Assembly: GCF_026340565.1 (NCBI RefSeq)
Contig: NZ_JAPEPB010000001.1
Location: 868,001-932,000 of the forward strand
Reading direction: 5' to 3'
DNA length: 64,000 nucleotides
DNA from: Kitasatospora sp. NBC_01287
GTDB taxonomy: Bacteria; Actinomycetota; Actinomycetes; Streptomycetales; Streptomycetaceae
The position numbers and the translations under genes are program-made. The notes beneath the pieces were generated by a model. That model was given only the letters and a program-made list of their open reading frames with translations, was not told the DNA's origin and ran no database searches. Of the stretch, positions 25,153 to 33,338 are shown piece by piece; positions within the stretch are counted from its first letter, which is position 1; the number at the start of each line of letters is the position of its first letter.

Positions 25153-25749
25153 TCAGCGGGTGATCGAAATCGCGAAGGGGACGAATCCGCTGGAGCGGAT
25201 CACGTGGGGTACGAACAGGATCGCGGCCTCCGTGGCGCGGGCGGTCCGGATCCCGCCGAGGTCAGTGATCCACTCCTTGCGCCAGCCGAGGTCGGAGAGG
25301 AGTTCGCGCACGGTCTGCTTGGCCCCTGGATCCTCGCCGGAGACGAACACCGTGGGCGTCTGGGTGAGCGAGGCCGGCGCGGTCATCACCGGGAAGAGCA
25401 TGGTGTTGAGGGTCTTGACGACGTGTGTCTCGGGGAGCGCTTCCTGGAGTTGCTCGGCGAGGCTCGAACCGGGGTGGAGCAGGTCGGCGGGCAGGCCGTC
25501 CGGTCCGTCGATCGTGGCGTTGGAGACGTCGACGAGGATCTTGTCGCGCAGTTCGTCGCGCAGGGCGGCGAGCCGGTCCAGGGAGCCGGCGCCCGGGGTG
25601 GCGTTGATGACGATCCGGGCTGTTCGGGCGGCGCCGGCGGCGGCGCCCGGCGCACGGTCCGCCACGGTCACCTCATGTCCTGCCCGGGTGAGGGCGGTGG
25701 CCAGGTTGCCGCCGACGCGGCCGTTTCCGAGAACGGCGATCGTGGTCAT
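25153..25749 (-). CDS. NAD(P)-binding oxidoreductase, F420-dependent NADP reductase-like
   Basis: 198 residues, ATG at 25749 with GGAAGGA about ten bases ahead. A Rossmann start TIAVLGNGRVGGNLATALTR, then VTVADRAPG, ARIVINATPGAGSLD and ILVDVSNATID, with HVVKTLNTMLFPVM further on, match the coenzyme F420-dependent NADP oxidoreductase family (PF03807 N-terminal fold). It probably reduces or oxidises NADP with F420 or a small substrate. It lies 41 bases after the inositol-phosphatase-like gene on the same strand, opposite a LysR gene that may control both. Confidence 0.82.
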   Translation of the reverse strand: MTTIAVLGNGRVGGNLATALTRAGHEVTVADRAPGAAAGAARTARIVINATPGAGSLDRLAALRDELRDKILVDVSNATIDGPDGLPADLLHPGSSLAEQLQEALPETHVVKTLNTMLFPVMTAPASLTQTPTVFVSGEDPGAKQTVRELLSDLGWRKEWITDLGGIRTARATEAAILFVPHVIRSSGFVPFAISITR

Positions 25750-25790
25750 GATGATCTGGTCCTTCCGTGCGTGCGGGTTGTGGTGCGGAG

Positions 25791-26609
25791 TCAGCGTGAA
25801 AGCGTGGCGACGGCCTCGGCGTGGACGCCGGGCGCGGCAGCCAGGAAGCTTTCGCTCTGCGGGGTCCAGGGGCGGCCCTCGGCGTCGGAGATCCGTCCGC
25901 CGGCCTCGGTGACGAGGAGCACGCCGGGCAGCAGGTCCGCTCGGGCGCCGGCGAACTGCCAGAAGGCGTCGAGCCGGCCGGCGGCCACATTCAGCAGGTG
26001 CAGGGTCGCGGGCACGGCGACGCGGACGACGAGTGCGTCGACGAGCATCGCGGTGATCGAGGAGCCGACGCGCCGCACGACCTTCTCGTCCTCGTCCGGC
26101 CGGGCCTGGCTGGTGGCCACGATGCTCAGGCCGAGGTCCGCGGTCCGGGAGACGTGCAGACGCCGGCCGTCGAGGTGGGCGCCGGCGCCGGTGAGCGCGG
26201 TGTAGGTCTCGCCGGTCAACGGCAGGTGGACCACGGTGAGCACCGGCTGGCTGTCGCGCACGAGGGTGGCGGTCACCGCCCACTCCGGCAGGGCGTGCAG
26301 GTGGTTGACGTTGCCTTCGGCCGGATCCACGACCCACCACTCGCCGGGCGGCAGCGCCCCGCCGTCCAGTTCGTCCTCCACCCAGCCGGCGTCCGGGCGC
26401 AGGCTCGTGAGGCGGGGACGCAGGATGCCGAGGGCCGTGTCGTCGTTGGCGGCGAGCGCGCTCATCAGCTCTTCGCGGGTCCGGTAGGGGACCACCTCGC
26501 CGTACCGCTCGCGCAGTGCCGAACCGGCCTCACGCACGGCGGCCGCGGTCCGGTCGAGCAGGCCGGCGTCGGAGCCGGTGACGTCAGTGGTCCGAAGCGT
26601 TTCGGACAT
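25791..26609 (-). CDS. Inositol monophosphatase-like protein with altered metal site
   Basis: 272 residues, ATG at 26609. The IMPase fold is visible in EWWVVDPAEGNVNHLHALPEW (motif normally D-P-x-D-G-T-x-N), PVLTVVHLPLTGETYTA, HLDGRRLHVSRT, and LPGVLLVTEAGGRISD, which stands where W-D-x-A-A-G occurs. The second Asp of D-P-x-D-G is Glu, Thr is Asn, and the late W-D is A-D-L-L, so catalysis may be lost or changed. It is co-directional with the oxidoreductase gene. Confidence 0.75.
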   Translation of the reverse strand: MSETLRTTDVTGSDAGLLDRTAAAVREAGSALRERYGEVVPYRTREELMSALAANDDTALGILRPRLTSLRPDAGWVEDELDGGALPPGEWWVVDPAEGNVNHLHALPEWAVTATLVRDSQPVLTVVHLPLTGETYTALTGAGAHLDGRRLHVSRTADLGLSIVATSQARPDEDEKVVRRVGSSITAMLVDALVVRVAVPATLHLLNVAAGRLDAFWQFAGARADLLPGVLLVTEAGGRISDAEGRPWTPQSESFLAAAPGVHAEAVATLSR

Positions 26610-26709
26610 GGTGGAACTCCCGTCTGAGGAAGTGGCGTTGAAGAGGATTTCGGGCCAGGACGCGCGTTCCGTCCTGCGCCGTGGTGACGACGCTATCCAC
26701 CCCCTCCAT

Positions 26710-26725
26710 TAACATCAAATGCATG
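26710..26725 (+). promoter_or_regulatory. Candidate leaderless promoter of the LysR gene
   Basis: TAACAT at 26710-26715 is followed after seven bases by ATG (26723). No convincing -35 box is present. ATTAACATCAAATGCATG is AT-rich against the background and may also hold the LysR site. Confidence 0.4.
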
Positions 26726-27655
26726 TCAAGCACGGCTGGGATTACTCCCATGCAATTGGATTTGAATCTGCTCACCGCGCTCGACGCGCTGCTGGAGGAG
26801 GGCAGCGTGGCCGGGGCGGCCGCACGACTGCACGTCACTGCCCCCGCGATGAGCCGGAGTCTGGGCCGGATCCGGCGCACGACCGGAGACCAGATCCTGG
26901 TGCGCACCGGCCGCACCATGACCCCGACGCCCTATGCGATCGCCGTCCGGGAGCAGGTGCACGAGCTGCTGCACCAGGTCCGGGGCGTGCTGGCCCCGAG
27001 CCGTGAACTCGATCCGGCAACGCTGGAACGCACCTTCACACTCCGCTGGCACGATTCCCTGGTCGCCATGAGTGGCCCCACGCTGCTCGCGGCCGTACGC
27101 GGACAGGCGCCGGGCGTGCGATTGCGCTTCGTCGCGGAATCGAGCGTCGACACCGCCGAGTTGCGGCGTGGCGAGGTCGATCTGGAGGCGAACGCCAACC
27201 GTCCGAGCGCACCCGACATCCGCGCCGAGAAGGTGGGCGAGACCCGCCTCGTCGCGGTCGTGAGGCAGGGGCACCCCCTCACCCGCGCCCGAACCGTCAC
27301 CACAGAGCGGTACGCCGCCGCCGAACACGTCACCGTCTCGCGACGTGGGAACCTCAGCAACGCGGTCGACGACGCCCTCGCTCGGCTCGGCCTCACCCGC
27401 CGGGTGGTGGCGGCCGCGCCCACGGAAGCGGCCGCGCTGGAGTTCGCGCGCGGCTCCGATCTCCTCATCAGCGTCCCCGAAATCACCATACGCACCGCGG
27501 CCGCCGGCCTCGGTCTGGTCGTGCTCCCCCTGCCGCTCGAACTGCCGTCGGCACCGGTTTACCTGTCGTGGCATCAGCGCTACGACACCGACCACGCCCA
27601 CACCTGGCTGCGCGCGCTGGCGCGAAACGCACTGGCCACCTGCGGAGCGTCGTAG
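26723..27655 (+). CDS. LysR family transcriptional regulator
   Basis: 310 residues if the ATG at 26723 is used; an internal ATG at 26750 begins the conserved part (QLDLNLLTALDALLEEGSV). The helix-turn-helix AAARLHVTAPAMSRSLGRIR is clear, and the effector domain shows FTLRWHDSLVAMSGPTLL, RFVAESSVDTAELRRGEVDL and RLVAVVRQGHPL. It resembles the NodD/PA2206-like subgroup. It is divergent from the phosphatase-like and oxidoreductase genes, the usual geometry of a LysR gene with its targets. Confidence 0.9.
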   Translation: MSSTAGITPMQLDLNLLTALDALLEEGSVAGAAARLHVTAPAMSRSLGRIRRTTGDQILVRTGRTMTPTPYAIAVREQVHELLHQVRGVLAPSRELDPATLERTFTLRWHDSLVAMSGPTLLAAVRGQAPGVRLRFVAESSVDTAELRRGEVDLEANANRPSAPDIRAEKVGETRLVAVVRQGHPLTRARTVTTERYAAAEHVTVSRRGNLSNAVDDALARLGLTRRVVAAAPTEAAALEFARGSDLLISVPEITIRTAAAGLGLVVLPLPLELPSAPVYLSWHQRYDTDHAHTWLRALARNALATCGAS

Positions 27656-27699
27656 CCGACGCCGTACGGCCGCGCGCTGCGGCCTGTCCGGCACGACCG

Positions 27700-27860
27700 T
27701 CGCCGCCACGGACTTCACCGACACCGCGGCGGCCACCACCCGGGTCGCGGCCGAGTTCGACGGGTGGACGCCGCACCTCACCGCGCTGATCACCGACGGC
27801 GAGACCGCCCCGGCCCCGGTGGCACGCATGATCCACACCCTGCCGCAGCAACGGCGCTGA
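27700..27860 (+). pseudogene. Fragment of a TetX-like FAD monooxygenase
   Basis: The frame reads RVAAEFDGWTPHLTALITDG, then E-T-A-P-A-P-V-A-R-M-I-H-T-L-P, and stops soon after. This is the segment of TetX-type flavin hydroxylases just before the G-D-A-A-H motif, which is missing. No start codon or N-terminal half is present. It follows the LysR gene by about 45 bases, so a former divergent or co-directional target may have been deleted. Confidence 0.75.
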
Positions 27861-28033
27861 GCCCTTTTTTGCCATCCCGTGACTGAGCGAACGCGCAAGC
27901 TGGGCCTATCTTTTCCATCCGGCGCCCGCTCGCCCCCTGCGGAGACCCCGAGGACGGTTCGGCCGGGCTCCAGCCCGTCGGCGCGCCTCGAACCCCTGAT
28001 CCGCGCCATCCGCATCCGGCCTCGGAAGGCCCC

Positions 28034-29293
28034 ATGACATTTGACTTCGCACGGGTCGACTCCGGTTCGACCGCCTGGGTCCTGGTCAGCGCAGCACTCG
28101 TCCTCTTCATGACGCCGGGCGTCGCGTTCTTCTACGGCGGCATGGTCCGCGCGAAGCACGTCATGAGTATGTTGATGCAGAACTTCATGGCCATCGCGCT
28201 GGTGAGCGTGGCGTGGGTGCTGGTCGGCTACACCCTCGCCTTCGGAAAGGGCGACGGATTCATCGGCGATCTGCATTTCGCCGGTCTCGCCCATCTGGAC
28301 CAGGTGGTTCCCGGCTTCACCGGGAGCAGTGCGATGGCCATTCCGCCGCTGGTCTTCGTCGTCTATCAGATGATGTTCGCCGTGATCACCCCGTCGCTCA
28401 TCACCGGGGCCACGGCGGACCGCTGGCGGTTCAACACGTTCGTGCCGTTCGTCGTCCTGTGGTCACTGCTGGTCTACAGCCCGGTCGCCCACTGGATATT
28501 CTCACCGACCGGATGGGCCGCCCGACTCGGCGTGCTCGACTTCGCCGGAGGGATCGTCGTGCACACCACTGCGGGCGCCGCCGCGCTCGTCATGGCGCTC
28601 GTCCTGGGCAAGCGCAACGGCTGGCCGAGCCGGCAGATGCCGCAGAGCAGCCTGCCCCTGATGCTGGTCGGCGCGGGGATCCTGTGGTTCGGCTGGTTCG
28701 GCTTCAACGGCGGCTCCGCCCTCGGCGCCAACGAGTTGGCCGCCAGCGCGTTCCTCAACACGAACACCGCGGGCGCCGCGGCACTGCTCGGCTGGCTGGC
28801 CGTGGAGAGGCTCCGGCACGGCAGGACCAGCACGGTCGGCGCGGCCGGGGGTGCCGTCGCCGGCCTCGCCGCGATCACGCCGTGCGCCGGGTTCGTCAGC
28901 CCGCTCGGCGCGCTCGCGATCGGGGCGGCGGCCGGCGTGCTCTGCGAGTTCGCCGTCGACTGGAAGCACCACCTCGGCTACGACGACGCCCTGGACGTGG
29001 TGGGCGTGCACCTGGTGGGCGGCGTGTTCGGCGCCCTCGCGGTCGGCCTGTTCGCCACCAGGTCGATCAACCCGGCCGGGGCGAACGGCCTGTTCTACGG
29101 CGGCGGCCTGACACAGCTGGGCAGGCAGGCGATCGGCGTCGGCGCGGCCCTCGGCTACACAGTGGCGGTGACGCTCGCCATCGCCCTGGTTCTCAAGAGG
29201 CTGATCGGCGACCGGGTCTCCGAGGAGGAGGAAGAGCGCGGGCTCGACCTCAGCCACCACGGTGAGACCGCGTACGTACTGACCGAGCCGTGA
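28034..29293 (+). CDS. amt: Ammonium transporter (Amt family)
   Basis: 419 residues, ATG at 28034 after GGAAGG. Eleven helices are predictable. Amt signatures are MTPGVAFFYGGMVRAKHVMSM near the start, DFAGGIVVHTTAGAAALVMA (first pore His), WFGWFGFNGGSALGAN, and DDALDVVGVHLVGGVFGAL (second pore His). The C-terminal tail is acidic and short. In streptomycetes amtB usually precedes glnK-glnD; here no PII gene follows, so this is a stand-alone paralogue. A MITE is inserted 12 bases after its stop codon. Confidence 0.95.
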   Translation: MTFDFARVDSGSTAWVLVSAALVLFMTPGVAFFYGGMVRAKHVMSMLMQNFMAIALVSVAWVLVGYTLAFGKGDGFIGDLHFAGLAHLDQVVPGFTGSSAMAIPPLVFVVYQMMFAVITPSLITGATADRWRFNTFVPFVVLWSLLVYSPVAHWIFSPTGWAARLGVLDFAGGIVVHTTAGAAALVMALVLGKRNGWPSRQMPQSSLPLMLVGAGILWFGWFGFNGGSALGANELAASAFLNTNTAGAAALLGWLAVERLRHGRTSTVGAAGGAVAGLAAITPCAGFVSPLGALAIGAAAGVLCEFAVDWKHHLGYDDALDVVGVHLVGGVFGALAVGLFATRSINPAGANGLFYGGGLTQLGRQAIGVGAALGYTVAVTLAIALVLKRLIGDRVSEEEEERGLDLSHHGETAYVLTEP

Positions 29294-29305
29294 CGCCTCG
29301 GCCCC

Positions 29306-29470
29306 AGGCCGTGTCTGACAATTCGCGTCGGCCAGGCCCGCGGCGTTGGGCGCCCGGCTGGGCGTGCCGCCGAGTCGCCCTCGTACTGGGTCGTACTTGG
29401 GTGGCTCGGCGGTGCGTCCAGCCGGGATGCCCGGCGTCGCGGGCCCGGCGGGAATTGTCAGACACGGCCT
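29306..29470. mobile_element. 165-bp palindromic MITE
   Basis: Perfect 19-bp terminal inverted repeats AGGCCGTGTCTGACAATTC at 29306-29324 and 29452-29470. Beyond these, the two halves stay complementary for about 80 bases with scattered mismatches, so the whole element can fold into one long hairpin. No transposase is encoded. The ends resemble those of IS5-type elements in this group, so it was probably mobilised by such a transposase. A target-site duplication could not be assigned with certainty. Confidence 0.85.
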
Positions 29471-29512
29471 AGGCCGTAGACACTTCAGCCACGCCGCCCG
29501 TCAGTCTGGAGG

Positions 29513-29535
29513 GACCCGGGGTACTACCCCGGGTC
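29513..29535. terminator. Hairpin overlapping the end of a decayed gene
   Basis: Nine-base perfect stem GACCCGGGG/CCCCGGGTC with loop TACTA. It includes the stop codon of the frameshifted membrane gene and could end transcripts from either side. Confidence 0.6.
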
Positions 29536-29842
29536 CACCACGGCGTCCAGCAGCACACAGACCGCGGCGCCGAGCACGACCGTACCGGGCAGCAGCAAGG
29601 TCGCCGGCCGAGAAGGCCAGCACGGTCAGCACGCCGAACGGGACGAGGAAGAACCCGCCGATGGGCGCCAGCGAGAACAACAAGTCGCCCCGGTGGCACG
29701 ACCGTTCCAGATCATCACCACAGCTGCCGATGACGTCGAGCCGCCGGTACGCGCGGGCGACGAACACCCGGAGCGTTCGGTCGGGGCCGACCTTCCGCTT
29801 GGTGCGGGCCGGCGGATGAACCACTGGTGAAGACCATCGCAC
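29524..29842 (-). pseudogene. Frameshifted small membrane protein
   Basis: From a GTG at 29842 the frame encodes RTKRKVGPDRTLRVFVARAY and a helix FSLAPIGGFFLVPFGVLTVL, with strong G/C third positions. At about 29600 the coding signal moves by one base to another frame (TLLLPGTVVLGAAVCVLLDA) that stops at 29524. One extra G in CGGCGACC would explain this. Two helices and a basic N-terminus suggest a small membrane protein of unknown function. A sequencing error is the alternative. Confidence 0.5.
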
Positions 29843-29960
29843 CAGTCGAACACCCTGTCATCTCCTCCCCGGGTGCAGTGCCCAGCTATGGGCCTGCCTC
29901 GTAGAGCCCCGCCGGATCTGCATCGCGCCTGACGGCTGCCACCTCCGGCACCGATCCCAA

Positions 29961-31319
29961 CTACCTTCCATGCGACACTCGGTGAGCTGTCATCAGGTCG
30001 CGGTACCAGCCGTACGACGCCTTCGGGGTGCGCCGCTGCGTCGCGAAGTCGACGTGGACCAGGCCGAAGCGCTGGTGGTACCCCTCCGCCCACTCGTAGT
30101 TGTCGAGCAGCGACCAGGTGTAGTAGCCGCGCACGTCCACCCCTTGCGCCACCGCCGCCGCGAGGGCGTCGAGGTGGCCGGCCAGATAGTCGATCCGGGG
30201 CTGGTCATGGACCGTGCCGTCGGCGGCGACCCGATCGTCCACCGAGCAGCCGTTCTCAGTGATGGTGATCGGCGGCAGCGCCGTGCCGTAGCGGTCCCGC
30301 AGGCCGACCAGGAGTTCGCGCAGGCCGTCCGGAACGACCGGCCAGCCGAAGGCGGTTCGCGGCACACCCTCGATCTCGGCCTCGGCGAACGGGAGTCCGG
30401 CGGGCTCGGTCGGGGCGGCGATCCGGGTCGGGTTGTAGTAGTTGACGCCGAGCCCGTCCAACCCCGCGCCCGCGATCAGCTCCAGGTCTCCGGGGCGGAC
30501 GCTGCCGCCGAGGTCAGGGGCGACGCCGTACGCGGACAGGTCGGGGTAGCGCCCGAGCAGCAGCGGGTCGGTGAAGAGCCGGTTGTGCAGCGCGTCATAC
30601 GCCGCCGCGGCCGCCACATCCGCCACCGCCTCGCTCGCGGACCACACCGGGGTGAGGTTGTTGGCGATCAGCACCTGGTGGCCACGCTCGCGCAGCACGG
30701 CGGCTGCCAGGCCGTGGCCGAGGAGCTGGTGGTGCGCGGCGGGCAGCGCGTCCAGCATCAGCGCGCGCCCCGGGGCGTGCACGCCAAGCGCGTAGCCGTA
30801 CACCATGTGCACGAAGGGCTCGTTGAGCGTGATCCAGGCCGGCACCCGGTCCCCCAGCCGGTCCACGACGATCCGGGCGTACTCCGCGAAGCGGTACGCG
30901 GTGTCCCGGGCCAGCCAGCCGCCGCCGTCCTCCAACGCCTGCGGCAGGTCCCAGTGGAAGAGCGTCGGCAGCGGCGTGATCCCGGCGGCGAGCAGCTCGT
31001 CCACCAGCCGGTCGTAGAAGTCGAGTCCGGCCTTGTTGACCGCCCCGCTGCCCGAAGGCCGCACCCGGGGCCAGGCGATCGAGAAGCGGTACCCATCCAG
31101 GCCGAGGCCGCGCATCAACTCCACGTCCTCGCCGTAGCGATGGTAGTGGTCACAGGCCAACTCCCCCGTGTGACCGTCACGCACAGCCCCGGGGCGAGCG
31201 GCGAACACGTCCCAGATCGAGGGCCCACGCCCGTCCTCCGCCACCGCCCCCTCCACCTGGTACGCCGCCGTGGCGGCACCCCACTGGAAACCGGCCGGCA
31301 GGTCGCGTCGATTCGCCAT
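29961..31319 (-). CDS. GH1 family beta-glucosidase
   Basis: 452 residues from the ATG at 31319; an in-frame ATG 21 bases earlier is possible. The GH1 signature QWGAATAAYQVEGA opens the protein, the acid/base Glu167 is in WITLNEPF, and the nucleophile Glu355 is in ITITENGCS; aglycone-site residues follow in YYTWSLLDNYEWAEGY. There is no signal peptide, so it acts in the cytoplasm on imported beta-glucosides such as cellobiose. Its promoter matches that of the MFS transporter at 16935-18293. A second GH1 tail survives at 24473-24601. Confidence 0.95.
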   Translation of the reverse strand: MANRRDLPAGFQWGAATAAYQVEGAVAEDGRGPSIWDVFAARPGAVRDGHTGELACDHYHRYGEDVELMRGLGLDGYRFSIAWPRVRPSGSGAVNKAGLDFYDRLVDELLAAGITPLPTLFHWDLPQALEDGGGWLARDTAYRFAEYARIVVDRLGDRVPAWITLNEPFVHMVYGYALGVHAPGRALMLDALPAAHHQLLGHGLAAAVLRERGHQVLIANNLTPVWSASEAVADVAAAAAYDALHNRLFTDPLLLGRYPDLSAYGVAPDLGGSVRPGDLELIAGAGLDGLGVNYYNPTRIAAPTEPAGLPFAEAEIEGVPRTAFGWPVVPDGLRELLVGLRDRYGTALPPITITENGCSVDDRVAADGTVHDQPRIDYLAGHLDALAAAVAQGVDVRGYYTWSLLDNYEWAEGYHQRFGLVHVDFATQRRTPKASYGWYRDLMTAHRVSHGR

Positions 31320-31355
31320 CTCGCCATCCCCTTTCATCAAACACGAGGAGAACTC

Positions 31356-31384
31356 ATGTTAGCGACACACCGCCGGAACGCCAG
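31356..31384 (-). promoter_or_regulatory. GH1 promoter, shared with the sugar-type transporter
   Basis: On the minus strand CTGGCG (31384-31379), 17 bases, TAACAT (31361-31356), followed by GAG. The transporter promoter at 18492-18520 has the same boxes and spacing, and many identical spacer bases (CTGG-Y-GTT, GTC-R-C before TAACATGAG). Confidence 0.6.
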
Positions 31385-31421
31385 ACGTTCGCACGGGCGA
31401 CCGCCCGTCGGTGAACGACGG

Positions 31422-31448
31422 GCGCCCGGCGCCGAGGGCGCCGGGCGC
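31422..31448. repeat. Paired hairpins ahead of the GH1 gene
   Basis: Eleven-base stem GCGCCCGGCGC/GCGCCGGGCGC with loop CGAGG; a second nine-base hairpin (31402-31424) overlaps it. They lie upstream of the GH1 promoter, in the 285-bp gap that also holds the terminator at 31492. Confidence 0.55.
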
Positions 31449-31491
31449 TGCCGGGCACGGTCGAACCGCTGCTGGGCGACTGAATCACCCG

Positions 31492-31531
31492 CCGGCCGGG
31501 CCTCGGCACCTCCCCGCCGAGGCCCGGCCGG
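31492..31531 (-). terminator. Strong terminator of the alpha/beta hydrolase gene
   Basis: Sixteen-base perfect stem CCGGCCGGGCCTCGGC with its complement and an eight-base loop, 74 bases after the hydrolase stop codon on the minus strand. Confidence 0.75.
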
Positions 31532-31604
31532 ATCAACTCCGCCCCGCCGCACACCCGGCGAGAGCCCAGCGGCCCCATGGAGTCGAACCAGGGCCCGCAC
31601 CTGC

Positions 31605-32285
31605 CTACAAGGACTTCGCCGCGTCGCGGATCACGTCCAGCACGAAGTCGGGGTGCGAGAGCATCGGGACGTGACTGCTGTCGACGTCATAGGTCTTCGC
31701 GCCCATCCGCTCGGCGGCGAAGCGCTCCAGCTCGGGGTTCACGGTACGGTCGTTGTTGGCCACGATGTACCAGCTCGGCGTGTCACGCCAGGCGGTGCCG
31801 GGCACCTGCTGACTGAACAGGTCCGCCGTCGGTACCGCACCCGTCGCCAGGACGAGCTTCCGCTCCGCCTCCGGGAGGTCGCCGCAGAAGTCCGCGACAC
31901 CCGAGGACTTGAGCCACAGACGCCCGTCAGCGACCTCGATGTGCTCGAAGACGGGCATGGGGGCGAACTGCTCCTGATGCTGCTGCGAGGTCTCGTCCTC
32001 GTCCGGGGCGAGCGCGGCGATGTACACCAGCGCACCGACCCGGTCGTGGGTACCCGCCTTGGTGATCAGCGTCCCACCGTACGAGTGACCGACGAGTACG
32101 ATCGGCCCCGGGACGTGGTTGAGCGTGAAGTTCACGCAAGCGACGTCGCTCTCCAGGGAGTTGAGGCCGTGCTGCGAGGCGAAGACCTCGTGCCCCTCGG
32201 CCTGGAGTGCCGGGATGAGCTTGCTGAAGCACGACCCGTCGGCCCAGAGCCCGTGGGCGAAGACGATGCTGGGCTTGCCCGCCAT
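31605..32285 (-). CDS. Alpha/beta hydrolase
   Basis: 226 residues, ATG at 32285 with GGAGGAA upstream. The fold is compact: SIVFAHGLWADGSCFSKLIP (oxyanion loop), IVLVGHSYGGTLITKA (nucleophile Ser), YIVANNDRTVNPELERF (Asp region) and DVDSSHVPMLSHPDFVLDVI (His). It resembles the salicylate-esterase-like hydrolases common in actinomycetes, with signature H-S-Y-G-G. There is no signal peptide. It stands alone and ends in a strong terminator; its substrate is unknown. Confidence 0.88.
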   Translation of the reverse strand: MAGKPSIVFAHGLWADGSCFSKLIPALQAEGHEVFASQHGLNSLESDVACVNFTLNHVPGPIVLVGHSYGGTLITKAGTHDRVGALVYIAALAPDEDETSQQHQEQFAPMPVFEHIEVADGRLWLKSSGVADFCGDLPEAERKLVLATGAVPTADLFSQQVPGTAWRDTPSWYIVANNDRTVNPELERFAAERMGAKTYDVDSSHVPMLSHPDFVLDVIRDAAKSL

Positions 32286-32697
32286 GATGGTTCCTCCTCC
32301 ATGAGTACCTGCACGATGCGCCGCGTCGACCATCCCCCGGGTGGTCAGGAGTGCTGCCTGATCACGATCGTCGCGTAGTGCGCCCTCGCCAACCGACGCC
32401 GCGCCCCAGGGCGACGAGATGCCCGCACCCGTTCGGCGGAGTCGAGGTGCGTCAGCTCATGTCGGACGACTGAACCGCGATTCCCGGTGCCGGCCGGGCA
32501 GCGGGATCAGGAGGAGACAACGAGGTCGCACGTGTGCCGCGGCCGCTGGCGGCTCGTGCCGTTACAGCCGGCCGTTGCAGCCGCTGACGCCCAGCGAAGA
32601 GCTCGTGCCGCCGCCCTCGCCCCGGAGCACGAGCCGGGTCCCTGCCCGTACCGTGTCTGCCCCGGGACACCTCGACGCCGAGGTCCGACCGGACCAC
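32286..32697. other. 412-bp stretch without a recognisable gene
   Basis: Both strands and all frames were read. Open frames are short, without ribosome sites or recognisable domains. It lies upstream of the minus-strand hydrolase gene and downstream of the minus-strand GNAT gene. Confidence 0.5.
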
Positions 32698-33216
32698 TCA
32701 ACCGGCCCTGCACACCATCACCAGTCGGTCCTGCCCTGGTCCGAGGTAGTCCTGCGCGCGACCCGCGACGACGTATCCGAGCGAGTGGGCGAGAGTGAGC
32801 GAGGCAGCGTTCTCCGGAGCCACGGTCACCCACAGGTCGCCGATACCCTCCGCGCTTGCCAGGAGATGCAGTTCGGTCATCAGGCGCCGCCCGTAGCCGT
32901 GCCCGCGGTACTCCGCCGCGACGGCGATGGACAGGACCCAGTTGCGGTCGCGGCCGGGCCCGGCGGCCAGTAGCACGTAGCCGTACACCTCGGTACTCGT
33001 GCCGATCACCAGGAGGTGGCGGCCGTGGACGTCGAAGAGCTGGCGCAGGACGAAGAAGGGGTATGGCTGCTCCGCGAAGCACAGCGCCTCGAGCCGGGCC
33101 AGAGCCGGGAGGTCGCCCTCCAGGGCCGGCCGCACCGTGATCGAAGCGCCCCGGGCGGCGAGGAGCCGCTCCGCCGCGCCGTCCGGCTGGAGGTGATCGT
33201 CGTGGTACCGAGACAT
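32698..33216 (-). CDS. GNAT acetyltransferase, RimI-like
   Basis: 172 residues, ATG at 33216. After a polar N-terminus come ITVRPALEGDLPALARLEAL, YGYVLLAAGPGRDRNWVLSI, the acetyl-CoA loop AAEYRGHGYGRRLMTELHLL, and PENAASLTLAHSLGYVVAG. This matches GNATs that acetylate protein N-termini or small amines. It faces away from the methyltransferase-fold gene at 33339 across 122 bases. Confidence 0.88.
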   Translation of the reverse strand: MSRYHDDHLQPDGAAERLLAARGASITVRPALEGDLPALARLEALCFAEQPYPFFVLRQLFDVHGRHLLVIGTSTEVYGYVLLAAGPGRDRNWVLSIAVAAEYRGHGYGRRLMTELHLLASAEGIGDLWVTVAPENAASLTLAHSLGYVVAGRAQDYLGPGQDRLVMVCRAG

Positions 33217-33338
33217 CTCGCTCCCGACTGTCGCGCTGCTGACCGAGGGCCGCTATCCCCGTATCCAGTAAGCATCTTGACGGTCCATCATACTCTGCGA
33301 TTGGCTGAGGACGCAGTCGGTGCGATTCAGGGGGGCCA

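Noticed and set aside
31568..31592. tRNA T-arm-like GGTTCGACTCC on the minus strand after the hydrolase gene
   Set aside because: The arm does not pair correctly and no acceptor, D-arm or anticodon arm surrounds it. A remnant att site is possible but unsupported.
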